The notes under the pieces were generated by a model that saw only the letters and a list, made by a program, of their open reading frames with translations, ran no database searches and was not told where the DNA came from. The position numbers and the translations under genes are program-made. Shown piece after piece: positions 42,029 through 51,004 of a DNA stretch of 64,000 nucleotides. This DNA is from Granulicella aggregans (lineage in GTDB: Bacteria > Acidobacteriota > Terriglobia > Terriglobales > Acidobacteriaceae): positions 1-64,000 of the forward strand of contig NZ_JAGSYE010000002.1 in NCBI RefSeq assembly GCF_025685565.1, written 5' to 3'. Positions within the stretch are counted from its first letter, which is position 1; every line of letters starts with the position of its first letter.

Positions 42029-43603
42029 ATGGCGGAGTCTAGAGTCGTCCTTTCCGGCAGCGCACGGTCTGCCATCAGCGAAGCACGCGTCATAGGACCA
42101 GCAACCCCGGACGAGCAGCTTACCGTTACCGTCGTGTTGAAGCCAAGGAGTGAGCTCCTCCCCAGAGATGCGGGACGGTATCTCACTTCAGCAGAGTTCG
42201 CAGAGCAGCACGGTGCGAGTCCGGCAAGTATCCAGGCCGTGCGTGAGTTCGCCGGGGAGCATGGTTTGACCATTGTGGCCGAGAGCGCCGGTAAACGGAC
42301 GGTTGAACTATCCGGAACTGTCGCACAGATGAATGCCGCGTTCAGCGTGAACCTTGAGCGGGCCGAATTAAACGGCAAGATCGTTCGGCAGCGCACAGGA
42401 GAGATCATGGTCCCGGCGAGCATCGCCAACGTCGCCACCGCAGTACTTGGGCTGGACAATCGTCCCACTGCGCGACCGCACCATGGCCTCTTCGACCCGC
42501 ACGCGAACCCGCGCGCGGGTGTGGTCGCCTTGAATCCGGTTCAGGTCGCGAAGTTGTATGGCTTTCCTGCTGACGTCGATGGGACCGGACAGATCATCAG
42601 TATCATCGAGCTAGGCGGTGGTTTTTCGCAGCCTGATCTTGAGACTTACTTTACGAATCTGTCGGTGAAGGTTCCCACGGTGACTGCTGTGCCCGTGTCG
42701 GCACAGAATTCTCCGGGAACCGATCCGGACTCCGACCTTGAGGTGATGCTCGACATCGAAGTGGTGGGTGGCGTGGCACCAGGGGCGACGCAACTGGTCT
42801 ACTTCGGGCAGAATAGCGATGCTGGCTTCTTGAACGCAGTTCTCGAAGCAATTCATGCGACGCCGGCGCCGGCAGCGGTTTCGATCAGTTGGGGACATCC
42901 TGAGAGCACCTGGACGCCACAGTCGATCTCCGCGTTTACGCAGGCCTTCACAGATGCTGGTGCGATGGGGATACCCTGTTTTGTCGCCTCTGGCGACGCC
43001 GGTTCGTCCGACGGCACACCGGCCCTGGAGGTCGACTTCCCTGCCTCTTCGCCTGCGGCATGCGGATGTGGAGGGACCACGCTTATCGGGTCCGGCAGTT
43101 CGATCTTGAGCGAAGTCGCCTGGAATGACGATCCGACTCACTCGTCTGGCGGCGGCGTCAGCGTCCTGAATCCGAAGCCGCCCTACCAAGCATCCGCCGG
43201 AGTTCCCGCTCCTCCGAGCGGCGCTGCGGGAGGACGCGGCGTGCCCGACGTGAGCGGTCACGCATCTGCCTGGCAGGTGTTTGTATCGGGGAACCCAATT
43301 GCTCTCTCCGGCACGAGCGCGGTTGCGCCGCTATGGGCAGGTTTGTCGGGGTTATTGGCGCAGAAGCTAAACAGTCAACTCGGCTTCCTGAACAATGCGC
43401 TTTACGCGAGTTCAGCCAAGAGCGCATTTCGCGACATCACGCAGGGGACGAACGATTCCACTGGGACGCTTGGCAAATATTCCGCCGGCGCTGGTTGGGA
43501 TCCCTGCACGGGATTGGGCAGCCCGAATGGTAACGTGTTGGCTACCGTTCTTGGCGCGGGCACTCCGACACCTGCTCCTACTCCGACACCCAACTCCGCG
43601 TAA
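42029..43603 (+). CDS. Kumamolisin-like S53 serine-carboxyl peptidase
   Basis: A 524-residue sedolisin-family acid protease. Prodomain (1-~165): TVTVVLKPRSELLPRDAG, EFAEQHGASPASIQAV, KRTVELSGTVAQMNAAF. Catalytic domain: LNPVQVAKLYGFPADVDG, Glu/Asp in DLEVMLDIEVVGG (~residue 236), the oxyanion Asp in CFVASGDAGSSDG, Ser in LSGTSAVAPLWAG (~residue 430), and calcium-site SAGAGWDPCTGLGSP. Like kumamolisin it has no classical signal peptide. The tail TPTPAPTPTP is Pro/Thr-rich. It is monocistronic and lies directly past the unknown run. Confidence 0.93.
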   Translation: MAESRVVLSGSARSAISEARVIGPATPDEQLTVTVVLKPRSELLPRDAGRYLTSAEFAEQHGASPASIQAVREFAGEHGLTIVAESAGKRTVELSGTVAQMNAAFSVNLERAELNGKIVRQRTGEIMVPASIANVATAVLGLDNRPTARPHHGLFDPHANPRAGVVALNPVQVAKLYGFPADVDGTGQIISIIELGGGFSQPDLETYFTNLSVKVPTVTAVPVSAQNSPGTDPDSDLEVMLDIEVVGGVAPGATQLVYFGQNSDAGFLNAVLEAIHATPAPAAVSISWGHPESTWTPQSISAFTQAFTDAGAMGIPCFVASGDAGSSDGTPALEVDFPASSPAACGCGGTTLIGSGSSILSEVAWNDDPTHSSGGGVSVLNPKPPYQASAGVPAPPSGAAGGRGVPDVSGHASAWQVFVSGNPIALSGTSAVAPLWAGLSGLLAQKLNSQLGFLNNALYASSAKSAFRDITQGTNDSTGTLGKYSAGAGWDPCTGLGSPNGNVLATVLGAGTPTPAPTPTPNSA

Positions 43604-43772
43604 GTAGCAAGGTCGCACTCCGGCTGCGTCGGGAAGACATCTGTGACCATTTCGTGGTCTTACGAGGTTAGCCCGCAGACTCCACGTGATACAAACACCT
43701 ATTTTGTTCGAGAATGGACGATGAGATCCAAAGACCGGTAAAGGGCGCGTCCCGACCGACGCGCACAAGTCA

Positions 43773-43846
43773 TGGTTGCCCCCCAGGGATTCGAACCCCG
43801 ATCGAGCGAGTCAGAGTCGCTAGTCCTACCATTGAACGAGGGGGCA
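43773..43846 (-). tRNA. tRNA-Gln (CUG)
   Basis: A 74-base minus-strand tRNA with encoded CCA. The 7-bp acceptor stem is TGCCCCC/GGGGGCA. The anticodon arm AGCGA-CTCTGAC-TCGCT gives anticodon CUG. The T arm CGGGG-TTCGAAT-CCCTG has the invariant TTCGA. The discriminator base is A. It sits alone between the S53 peptidase and the VWFA-related gene. Confidence 0.93.
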
Positions 43847-43943
43847 ATGCAGAGTTGTGAAGGATGCGAGATGTTCGTCACAGCCACTTGTTAGAGTGTA
43901 CGAGGCATTGGGCTTAAGGTCAACGCGCGGCGATCCACAGAGG

Positions 43944-45104
43944 TCACTCCACTGGCAACTTCGCTTTATAACCATCGCGCGCAATAATCGAGTACTTCAC
44001 CGACTTGCCCTTCTCATCGACCATCTTCAACGGATGCCCTTCATTGTCCACTAGCAATACCTTGACCTTGCGATAGGTACCGTCCGGCTTCGTGTTCGTT
44101 GGCCTGTAGGTCAAAACGTATTGATTGCGGATCGAGTCGTTGATCTGGGCAAATACATCCGGAAGCTCGCCCTGAAAGATAGGGCTGAAGCTTAGCCCGC
44201 CTGTCATCGCGGCGAAGGTCTTCAGCTGGTTCTGGGCCTGCAGATAGTTCATGTCGCGTATGGATCCACCTATACCGCCCCGGCCACCGTACAACTCATT
44301 TTGGAACGCTCCGGTTCCGATGGTGAAGATGGTCACATTCGGTGTCGCCTTAACCTTGGCAAGAATCTTGTCGAGCGTCAGCTTCGAGAAGGTGTCCCGG
44401 CCTGAGCCGATTAGGATGATGTACTTCCTTCCCTCGATGCGGCTCACTCGATCGAGCGTCTCATAGAGAGCGTCGAAGGTGTTGGTGTCGCTGAAGCCCG
44501 GAATGGTTAGACTCTGCAGAGCCTGGCCAAGGACGTCCTTGTTGTTCGTGAAGTCGTTCAGGATATGGGTCTTCAGATCGAAGGTGACTACCGCGATGTA
44601 ATCGTCTGGCCGCAGGGAGCGAAAGAAGCTGTAGGAAGCGTTTCGCATATCCTGGATGTAGCCCCAGTTGTTGGCTGCGAACTCCAGCAGCATGACCGCA
44701 GTGATCGGAGTCTGGGTCATGCGGACGGTGTCTACTTTCTGCTCGACGCCGTCTTCGAGAACGAGAAACTGAGCCGGCTTCAAGCCAGGAACAAACTGTT
44801 TTGTCTTGTCCAGCTGAACGCTAACGTCCAGCGAGACGAGGGGGTTGTCGACGCGCAGGTTGTAGTTCGCGCCGTTCGGATTTTTGATCTTCTCCTCGGC
44901 CGGGGCTGCCGGTGGCGGAGGCTCGGGCGCATCCTTCTTCTTCTTGATGACAACGGGCCCATCGTCCGTTTGCGGGCCGCCCTCGTCGGGCGCAGGCTGC
45001 TGCTGTTGCGCAGGGACTGTAGCTGGAGTCGACGTCTGGGCGCGCCCGGTCTGGGGCAACGGAATCAGGACGGCGAGGAGTAGTAAGAGGTTACGAAACT
45101 TCAT
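43944..45104 (-). CDS. VWFA-related secreted protein, MIDAS lost
   Basis: A 386-residue exported protein of the acidobacterial VWFA-related group. Signal peptide LLLLLAVLIPLPQTGRAQ, then a Pro-rich spacer with VVIKKKKDAPEPPPPAAP, then a vWA-like domain: SLDVSVQLDKTKQFVPGLKP, FLVLEDGVEQKVDTVRM, RKYIILIGSGRDTFSKLTLD. The MIDAS strand, normally DxSxS, reads VMLLEFAANNWG, so divalent-metal binding is unlikely. QYVLTYRPTNTKPDGTYRKV near the end is the conserved tail block. Role unknown; adhesion or inspection in the periplasm is typical for vWA domains. Confidence 0.85.
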   Translation of the reverse strand: MKFRNLLLLLAVLIPLPQTGRAQTSTPATVPAQQQQPAPDEGGPQTDDGPVVIKKKKDAPEPPPPAAPAEEKIKNPNGANYNLRVDNPLVSLDVSVQLDKTKQFVPGLKPAQFLVLEDGVEQKVDTVRMTQTPITAVMLLEFAANNWGYIQDMRNASYSFFRSLRPDDYIAVVTFDLKTHILNDFTNNKDVLGQALQSLTIPGFSDTNTFDALYETLDRVSRIEGRKYIILIGSGRDTFSKLTLDKILAKVKATPNVTIFTIGTGAFQNELYGGRGGIGGSIRDMNYLQAQNQLKTFAAMTGGLSFSPIFQGELPDVFAQINDSIRNQYVLTYRPTNTKPDGTYRKVKVLLVDNEGHPLKMVDEKGKSVKYSIIARDGYKAKLPVE

Positions 45105-45269
45105 GATGAAAACTGTACCTCACGCATCGTTCTACTGGTGTCGCTATGGGTGTCGCAATGCCTATTGTGCATCGTCGGCCGGCTTTGAATCAGCAATAGA
45201 GAATCGGTCTGGACCTGGGCCCGATGATCTGGGCCGATGATCTAGTCTGTACAGGTGAGACGAATTCAA

Positions 45270-47093
45270 ATGAGCCATACCCCGGGACACGGACGGCCGT
45301 GGCTCCGCCTGCTGATCTCTTGGACGTTCCTGGTGCCTGGTTGGGTAACTTGCACTTTGGCGCAGTCGGCAAATCCTTGCAGCTCCGCGTCCGTGCCGCT
45401 TTCCCCTCCGGCGACCACCGTAGTCTTCCCTCTCTTGGAGGTCCATCGTGGCCTCTGCGGCGTCGCGTATACGGTCTTTGAGGGCGTCAACCCGGAGCCG
45501 ATGCAGGTTGAGATCCTCGGGCTTCTCAAGAACTCACGCGGGCCCGGCCAGGACATGATCCTTGCGCGGCTTCACGGCTTGAAGCCTGAGTACACGGGGG
45601 TGGTCGCCGGGATGAGCGGCAGCCCTGTGTACGTTGACGGCAAGTTACTGGGAGCGTTGAGCTTCCGTATCGGTCAGTTCAGCAAAGAGCCGATCGCCGG
45701 CATCACTCCCATTGAGGAGATGTTCGCGGTTCGCGATGGAGCAACGGTCGATTCTGCGGAAACGCTCAAGTCCGCCGCTTCGGCAGCTCCCGACGGAGCC
45801 TCTGTGACTCCCATCGAGACGCCGCTGGTCTTCAGCGGATTCTCCCAGGAGACCATCGACCGCTTCGGCGACAGGTTCCGCGCCCTGGGGCTGACGCCGG
45901 TGATGGGGCTTGGCGCCGCTGCAAGCGACCTCCATCAGCCCGAACCGATCGTCCCGGGATCAGCGATCAGCGCCATCCTGGTTCGCGGAGATCTCTCCAT
46001 GGCCGGAACCTGCACCGTCTCTTACGTCGACAAGTCGAGCTTGCTCGCCTGCGGGCATCCCATCACGCAGTTTGGCCATATCTCGTTCCCTATGACGAAG
46101 GCCACTGTGCTCGCCACGTTGCCGTCGCCGCTGAACGCCTTCAAGATCATCGCCACCACGGAGACGGCAGGCCAGTTCACCGAAGACAGGAACGCTGCCA
46201 TCCTCGGGCGTTTCGGTGAGAGCGCGAGAATGATCCCGGTAGAGATCGACATCACCGGCGACCCTGGCGCGCCAGGTGCCGCTGCTCCGAAAAAAAACGT
46301 TCACTTCGAGGTTGCCGACAACAAAGATTTGACTCCTTCGTTGATGCTTGTCTCGATCTTTCAGAGCCTGCAGCAGAATAATCTTGCCTCGGCCGAAGCC
46401 AGCTATCGGATGACCGGAGAGATGACGGTAGACGGCCAACGTCCAGTAAAACTCGACGCAGTGATGGTTCCAAACGAGTTGAACCCTGCGGCGATCAACG
46501 CCGCCCTGTACGTGAATGAGCGCTTCTCCCGCATTTACGGGAATTCGACGGAGAAGCCGGTGATCTCCGGCCTGAAGTTAACTCTCTCTTCGGTTGGGCC
46601 GACTCATTCCGCGACTTTAGACAGTGTTCGCCTGAGCCAGACTGAGGTTCGCCCCGGAGATGCCATCGACGTCGAAGCTACCCTGCGTCCCGTGCGTTCC
46701 GCACCCGTGATCCTGCGACTCTCTGTCAAGATTCCTTCAGGAACCCCGCCGGGCGACTTGCGTCTGGTAGTAGGCGATGGCGCGACAGCCGACCGCATTA
46801 GTCTTTCCGGGGGCACTCAAGGCCAAAACATCTCACTCCCCGACGCCGTCAGCCAGCTAAATCGAGCGCATACGAACCACCGGATGTATGTCACTCTTTT
46901 GACACATGACGTTCAGACCTCGCTTGAGGGTGGGACGATGCGAATGGTGCCACTCTCCCTGGCGAATGTCTACGAGTCGCAGAGATCCGAGCAAAAGATC
47001 CAGCAGACAGGGGAAAGCTCGGAAGAGCTTGGGTCAGTGGAGGGCGGATTCGCGCTTAGCGGTTCACAGGTTCTTGTAATCAAGGTAAAGTGA
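45270..47093 (+). CDS. SpoIVB/S55-like peptidase domain protein with reversed halves
   Basis: About 607 residues with signal peptide (LLISWTFLVPGWVTCTLAQ). The Ser half comes first: VEILGLLKNSRGPG, ILARLHGLKPEYTGVVAGM and GMSGSPVYVDGKLLGALSF, matching the C-terminal half of SpoIVB. The His half follows at ~250: CTVSYVDKSSLLACGHPITQ, ATVLATLPSPLNAFKII. In B. subtilis SpoIVB the His half precedes the Ser half. A ~300-residue beta-rich C-terminus follows. The start drawn is ATG 45270; a GTG at 45255 is an alternative. Confidence 0.8.
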   Translation: MSHTPGHGRPWLRLLISWTFLVPGWVTCTLAQSANPCSSASVPLSPPATTVVFPLLEVHRGLCGVAYTVFEGVNPEPMQVEILGLLKNSRGPGQDMILARLHGLKPEYTGVVAGMSGSPVYVDGKLLGALSFRIGQFSKEPIAGITPIEEMFAVRDGATVDSAETLKSAASAAPDGASVTPIETPLVFSGFSQETIDRFGDRFRALGLTPVMGLGAAASDLHQPEPIVPGSAISAILVRGDLSMAGTCTVSYVDKSSLLACGHPITQFGHISFPMTKATVLATLPSPLNAFKIIATTETAGQFTEDRNAAILGRFGESARMIPVEIDITGDPGAPGAAAPKKNVHFEVADNKDLTPSLMLVSIFQSLQQNNLASAEASYRMTGEMTVDGQRPVKLDAVMVPNELNPAAINAALYVNERFSRIYGNSTEKPVISGLKLTLSSVGPTHSATLDSVRLSQTEVRPGDAIDVEATLRPVRSAPVILRLSVKIPSGTPPGDLRLVVGDGATADRISLSGGTQGQNISLPDAVSQLNRAHTNHRMYVTLLTHDVQTSLEGGTMRMVPLSLANVYESQRSEQKIQQTGESSEELGSVEGGFALSGSQVLVIKVK

Positions 47094-47227
47094 GCGGCGA
47101 CCCCATGATCGTGGCCGTCCCAGCCTGTAGGCTTAAGGCCGCGAGGAATTCCACCGGGGCGGTGTTGTAGCATCAGAATATCTGGGCCTGAGTAAATACA
47201 GCGCACAAGAAAGTCGGGAACAGAAAG

Positions 47228-48235
47228 ATGAAACAGATCCATGGTCTGGCCGTGCACGCGGCCGGGGCCCAGTTGCTGGCCTATAAATACGGCGTTGAAG
47301 AGATCGCGCCAAACGATGTCGAGGTCAAGATATCTCACTGTGGCGTGTGCCACAGCGACGTTCATCTGATCGACAACGACTGGGGCATTAGTAAGTTTCC
47401 CTTTATCCCTGGTCACGAGATTGTTGGTGTCGTTACCGAAGTGGGCAGCTCCGTCCGCGATGTCAAGGTTGGGGAACGCGTCGGGATCGGCTGGCAGGCG
47501 GATAGCTGCGGCATCTGCGAGTGGTGCCGCCAGGGCGATGAGCATCTCTGCGCCCAATCACAGCCCACATGCGTTGGTCGTAATGGCGGGTATGCGGACA
47601 GCATTCGCGTCAACTCACGGTTTGCCATTCCTGTACCTGAAGGTTTGGAGAGCGAGAACGTAGCTCCCCTGCTCTGCGCCGGAATCACCGTCTACGCACC
47701 GATCCGTAACCACAACGTTCGGCCTTCCTCGCGCGTTGGAGTGGTTGGTATCGGTGGCCTTGGGCATATCGGGTTGCAGTTTGCCCGGGCTTTTGGCGCG
47801 GAGGTTACAGCGTTCTCCACCTCGAAGGATAAGGAAGCCGAAGCGAAGTCTCTCGGGGCTCACCATTTCGTCAGCACGCGCGACACCGGAGCTCTGAAGA
47901 AGGTAGCTGGATCGTTCGACTTTATTCTTTCGACGGTGAGCGCCGACCAGGATTGGCCAGCTTACATCGCGGCACTTCGTCCCAAGGGAACCCTCTGCGT
48001 CGTCGGTGTTCCTCCGCATCCTATTCAACTCCCAGCCTTCGGCCTGATCGCCGGACAGAAGGCCGTCTCAGGCAGCCCTACCGGAAGCCCGCGGGACCTG
48101 CACGAGATGCTCGACGTGGCAGCGCGGCATGGCGTCAAGGCCATCACGGAAAGCTTTCCCATGGCGAAAGCGAATGAAGCTGTCGCGAAGGTCAAAAAGA
48201 ATCAGGTCCGCTACCGCGCGGTACTGGGAAACTAG
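47228..48235 (+). CDS. Zinc-dependent alcohol dehydrogenase
   Basis: A 335-residue medium-chain dehydrogenase of the YahK/CAD-like NADP group. Catalytic zinc: ISHCGVCHSDVHLID and GHEIVGVV; structural zinc: CGICEWCRQGDEHLC; Rossmann loop VGVVGIGGLGHIGLQFAR, and ISTSKDKEAEA-type NADP-selecting region (AFSTSKDKE). Reduces a range of aldehydes to alcohols in relatives. It is followed by a hairpin terminator and has no obvious operon partner. Confidence 0.92.
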   Translation: MKQIHGLAVHAAGAQLLAYKYGVEEIAPNDVEVKISHCGVCHSDVHLIDNDWGISKFPFIPGHEIVGVVTEVGSSVRDVKVGERVGIGWQADSCGICEWCRQGDEHLCAQSQPTCVGRNGGYADSIRVNSRFAIPVPEGLESENVAPLLCAGITVYAPIRNHNVRPSSRVGVVGIGGLGHIGLQFARAFGAEVTAFSTSKDKEAEAKSLGAHHFVSTRDTGALKKVAGSFDFILSTVSADQDWPAYIAALRPKGTLCVVGVPPHPIQLPAFGLIAGQKAVSGSPTGSPRDLHEMLDVAARHGVKAITESFPMAKANEAVAKVKKNQVRYRAVLGN

Positions 48236-48264
48236 GCGCGTAGAGTTCAACCAGACGCGATTCG

Positions 48265-48303
48265 AAGAGGGAACGACAGCATGCGCTGCGTTCCCTCTTT
48301 TCA
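48265..48303 (+). terminator. Rho-independent terminator after the alcohol dehydrogenase
   Basis: AAGAGGGAACG pairs with CGTTCCCTCTT; a CAGC/GCTG extension with one unpaired A tightens the top around an ATG loop. The descending arm runs into a short TTTT. It lies 30 bases past the dehydrogenase stop. Confidence 0.75.
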
Positions 48304-48374
48304 TGCGCGATTCCTTCATCAGCCAGGCTCCCTTCTTCGTCGCAGCTTCCGCTTTCGCTTAGACTCAAAGGACG

Positions 48375-50570
48375 ATGATGCGATGGATGGTAGTGGTGCT
48401 GACGGCAGGTTCAATCTCATTGGGAACTCTGTCCTTGCAGGCTCAGGGAACAAAACTGTGGACGCAATCCCGCTACGACGAACTTGAGCGCGGCACGGCG
48501 GAGGGTGTCGCGATCCGCAACGATGGCCGGCTCGAAGTGGCCCCTGAAAAAAAGCTCGTGTACACAACCAGCGGAAATTATGTCTGGTCCATCGCCTCCG
48601 ATGCGGCTGGTAACGCCTATCTGGGACGCGGTGGAACTGCTTCAGGTTCCGCAGTGGTTACTCTGGTCAAACCTGATGGCACCGCGACGGACATCTTTGC
48701 TGGCAAAGAGATGGCCATCCAGGCGCTAAGAACCACCCCTGAAGGTACAGTATTTGCAGCCACTTCACCGGGGGGAAAGGTCTATCGGATCGACTCACCC
48801 AAGACGACTGCGACGGCGAAGGTGGTCTTCGACTCGGAGGAGACACCAGAGAAGCCGAAGTATCTCTGGGACCTGGCCGTGGGTAAAGCTGGCGAGCTCT
48901 ACATCGCGGCAGGAGCCCCGGCGGTCGTCTACAAGGTCGCACCCGGAGCCAGCAAGCCTACAGTTCTGTTCAAGACCTCCGATCAACACATCCGTTGCCT
49001 GCTCCTCTCCCCCGACGGCACACTCTTCGCCGGAAGCGATGGCGCGGGCGTGATCTACAAAATCGACACGAACAAGGCGAATGCCAAGCCCTTCGCGATC
49101 TACTCCGCGACTCGGCGCGAGATCACCGCTCTGGCTCTCGACTCCACCGGAGCGCTCTACGCCGCGGGAGTCGGCGCAAGAGGTGCGATCCCTCTGCCGA
49201 ATCTTCCCGTGACTGGCACGGCAGGCATCTCGATCACCTTCGTTCAGCCCGGATCGGCCACGGCGGCGACCTCAAGCACGATCCTTCCTGACGGTTCGGA
49301 GATCTACAAGATCGCGCCTGATGGCTCGCCCTCGAAGCTGCTGACGCTCAAGGAAGACGTCGTCTACGCACTCACGCTGCGCAAAGGCAGTCTGCTCGCG
49401 GCGACGGGCAATCGCGGCCGCATCTATCGCATCGACACCACGGTCGCAGGAAGATGGACAGACATCGCCCATCTTGACGCCACCCAGGCCATGGCGTTCG
49501 CGCCTGCTCCGAACGGGCTCCTGGTCGCTACGAGCAACAGCGGCAGGCTCTTCCAGATCTCTGACTCTGAATCAACCGACGCGACCTATACGAGTGCGGT
49601 CTTCGATGCGCAAATCTTCTCTCACTGGGGACGGGCGGAGTTGCTTCCGACGGCTGCCGGTGGAGACCTGAACTTCTACGTGCGCAGTGGCAACGTCGAA
49701 AATCCGCTTCTCGGATGGAGCGACTGGATCAAAGCGGCTCCGAACTCGGGAGAAGCCGCCGTTCCGTCGGCCCGCTACGTTCAGTGGAAGACGGTGTTAC
49801 ACGGACGGGCCGTTATCGACTCGGTCAGCCTCAACTATCTGACCCGTAATGTCGCTCCCGTGGTCGAAGAGGTCGTCGCTCAGCCAGGAGCCCGTGTAGC
49901 TGCTGCGCCACCGACACCCAATCTGACGGTTCAGGTCAATCTCTCGCCAACAAGCTCCGTTGTTTCGCAGTCCGACAATTCCGCCGCGCCTCTTACCGCG
50001 CAAAAGGACAAGACGGCGGTTACAGTGCGCTGGTCAGCTCGTGACGACAACGGCGATGATCTCGTCTTTGCTGTGTACTACCGCGGCGAAGGGGAGCAGA
50101 ACTGGCGGCTGCTCAAAGAGAAGATCACGGACCGCTTCTACAGCTTCGACTCTTCCCTGCTGCCCGACGGCACGTATGCCGTCAAAGTCGTGGCTAGCGA
50201 CCTACCCGCGCACTCGCAGGCAGAGGCGCTCTACGGAGAGCGAGTCAGCGAGTACTTCGTCGTCGATACGACGCCACCAATTCCCGGTGCCTTGACCGCA
50301 ACGATGGAAGGAGGCAGCATCCATGCACGGTTCGATGCGAAAGACACGACGTCTCCGATCAGTCACGCGGAATACTCCGTAGACGCTGGGCCATGGCAGT
50401 ATCTTGAACCCTCGGGTCGCATCTCGGACTCGTTTGCCGAAAGCTACGACTTTCTTGCGGCGATCCCTTCATCGACGACTCCGGTCGCAGACACAAAAGA
50501 GCACGTCATCGCAATCCGCGTCTATGATCGCTATGAAAATGCCGTGACGGCAAAGGCAGTAGTGCGATGA
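48375..50570 (+). CDS. Secreted beta-propeller protein with fibronectin-like C-terminus
   Basis: A 731-residue exported protein. Signal segment VVVLTAGSISLGTLSLQAQ, then repeated four-strand propeller blades over residues ~60-450 (GNYVWSIASDAAGNAYLGRG, YIAAGAPAVVYKVAPGAS, GTLFAGSDGAGVIYKID, GSLLAATGNRGRIYRID). The C-terminal ~200 residues form beta domains (VRWSARDDNGDDLVFAVYYR, LPDGTYAVKVVASDLPAHS). NHL-type propellers of this kind often bind or sense; no active site is visible. Its stop overlaps the next ATG (ATGA). Confidence 0.82.
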   Translation: MMRWMVVVLTAGSISLGTLSLQAQGTKLWTQSRYDELERGTAEGVAIRNDGRLEVAPEKKLVYTTSGNYVWSIASDAAGNAYLGRGGTASGSAVVTLVKPDGTATDIFAGKEMAIQALRTTPEGTVFAATSPGGKVYRIDSPKTTATAKVVFDSEETPEKPKYLWDLAVGKAGELYIAAGAPAVVYKVAPGASKPTVLFKTSDQHIRCLLLSPDGTLFAGSDGAGVIYKIDTNKANAKPFAIYSATRREITALALDSTGALYAAGVGARGAIPLPNLPVTGTAGISITFVQPGSATAATSSTILPDGSEIYKIAPDGSPSKLLTLKEDVVYALTLRKGSLLAATGNRGRIYRIDTTVAGRWTDIAHLDATQAMAFAPAPNGLLVATSNSGRLFQISDSESTDATYTSAVFDAQIFSHWGRAELLPTAAGGDLNFYVRSGNVENPLLGWSDWIKAAPNSGEAAVPSARYVQWKTVLHGRAVIDSVSLNYLTRNVAPVVEEVVAQPGARVAAAPPTPNLTVQVNLSPTSSVVSQSDNSAAPLTAQKDKTAVTVRWSARDDNGDDLVFAVYYRGEGEQNWRLLKEKITDRFYSFDSSLLPDGTYAVKVVASDLPAHSQAEALYGERVSEYFVVDTTPPIPGALTATMEGGSIHARFDAKDTTSPISHAEYSVDAGPWQYLEPSGRISDSFAESYDFLAAIPSSTTPVADTKEHVIAIRVYDRYENAVTAKAVVR

Positions 50571-51001
50571 CCATGGAAGAGGTGGAGTATCGGACTCCGA
50601 ATGGGCTGCATGACGCTTACCTGAAGGGCTTTTCCGTCGACTACGAGACGGCCACTTTGAGCCTGGAGATCGAATGGTTTGTGGAAGTCTTGCAAGAAAA
50701 AACTGCTGAGCAAGAGTCTATTTGGAAGCGAGGGACACTCGTTATCAAGGGGCTTGAATATTTTGTGATTGAACCGCCGCGAAACGCCCTGAAAGACTTG
50801 AGCGACTTTGCTCCGGATCAGATGCAGGGATATGGGACAACGGACCGAGAGGTTGCAAGCAAAGGTCTCCCCGGCGTGAGTGACAATGCATTTCGGCACT
50901 CGCTCTACTTGGGATACTGGGAATCATTCATTCACTTCGCGGGCACCTCGGCAGAAGTCTCGCCCACCGAACTGCTAGTGCGCGAGATGGGCGCGGAATA
51001 G
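50567..51001 (+). CDS. Small unknown protein
   Basis: A 144-residue soluble protein with ATG overlapping the propeller's stop. TPNGLHDAYLKGFSVDYE, TATLSLEIEWFVEVLQEK and VIKGLEYFVIEPPRNALKDL give a strand-rich first half, then SLYLGYWESFIHFAGTSAEV. The plan is that of an all-beta immunity- or binding-type domain, but the family is not recognised. It ends three bases before lolC and is probably co-transcribed. Confidence 0.6.
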   Translation: MTMEEVEYRTPNGLHDAYLKGFSVDYETATLSLEIEWFVEVLQEKTAEQESIWKRGTLVIKGLEYFVIEPPRNALKDLSDFAPDQMQGYGTTDREVASKGLPGVSDNAFRHSLYLGYWESFIHFAGTSAEVSPTELLVREMGAE

Positions 51002-51004
51002 CCA

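Noticed and set aside
45218..45244. Short tandem GGGCC(C)GATGATCT
   Set aside because: Two copies of 12-13 bp, in a divergent promoter region; too short to interpret.
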